Of a stretch of 30,838 nt of DNA, positions 30,791 through 30,838 are shown piece by piece (the stretch's first letter is position 1; the number at the start of each line of letters is the position of its first letter). Location of the stretch: contig JAQMWT010000146.1 in the NCBI GenBank assembly GCA_029834535.1, positions 1 to 30,838 of the forward strand. The letters run 5' to 3'. The translations under genes and the position numbers were made by a program. The DNA comes from Chrysophaeum taylorii. Lineage: Eukaryota > Sar > Pelagophyceae > Pelagomonadales > Pelagomonadaceae. The notes under the pieces were generated by a model, which saw only the letters and a program-made list of their open reading frames with translations, ran no database searches and was not told the DNA's origin.

Positions 30791-30838
30791 AAAATAATCC
30801 AAAAATAGAGAAAAACGAAAATAACACACTTAACTACA

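Overview
This window is eukaryotic. It holds one conserved multi-exon host gene, the axonemal protein CFAP57/WDR65, with spliceosomal-type GT-AG introns of only 43 and 48 nt. Almost everything else is decayed transposable elements. A CFAP57 gene points to a flagellated lineage. Compact introns and a mix of Copia, Ty3/gypsy, Helitron, Harbinger-like and LINE sequence would fit a zoosporic or algal protist (stramenopile, chytrid-like or similar). I cannot name the organism from this sequence.

Layout. 1-2430 (minus): a frameshifted transposase-like pseudogene cut by the window edge. 2570-3834 (minus): an unrecognised, possibly gag-like ORF with one TGA, followed on its 5' side by inverted repeats. 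4166-5823: no recognisable gene. 5824-9844 (minus): CFAP57, three exons. 9926-13394 (plus): four head-to-tail copies of a short non-autonomous element carrying the last part of a Helitron PIF1-like helicase; two copies keep a tail of 19-bp repeats. 13472-14397 (plus): a broken ORF of unknown function, converging on a truncated Harbinger-like transposase pseudogene (14335-14955, minus).

15035-20341 (minus): a complete Copia insertion with 96-bp LTRs, a perfect 5-bp target-site duplication (GGTCA) and a primer-binding site abutting the 5' LTR. Its RT-RNase H region is nearly open, with a single stop. Its gag is decayed. No integrase is recognisable; the expected place holds a GC-rich stretch and a 36-bp minisatellite. 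20362-21359 (minus) and 23730-24758 (plus): two more Helitron-derived copies in inverted orientation. Between them (about 21369-23728) lie serial 3' fragments of a LINE and one 2-kb 5'-truncated copy ending in a probable restriction-like endonuclease. 25341-30838 (minus): a heavily mutated Ty3/gypsy element with recognisable RT, RNase H, integrase and an extended integrase tail, and a degenerate gag region to its right.

How it fits together: the window is a nest of insertions. The Copia element inserted next to Helitron copy 5. LINE 3' ends lie in or beside the CAGACAAA microsatellite that forms the left edge of the Helitron-derived units. Only CFAP57 looks like a working cellular gene. All family names come from motifs I recognise by eye; no database search was possible.
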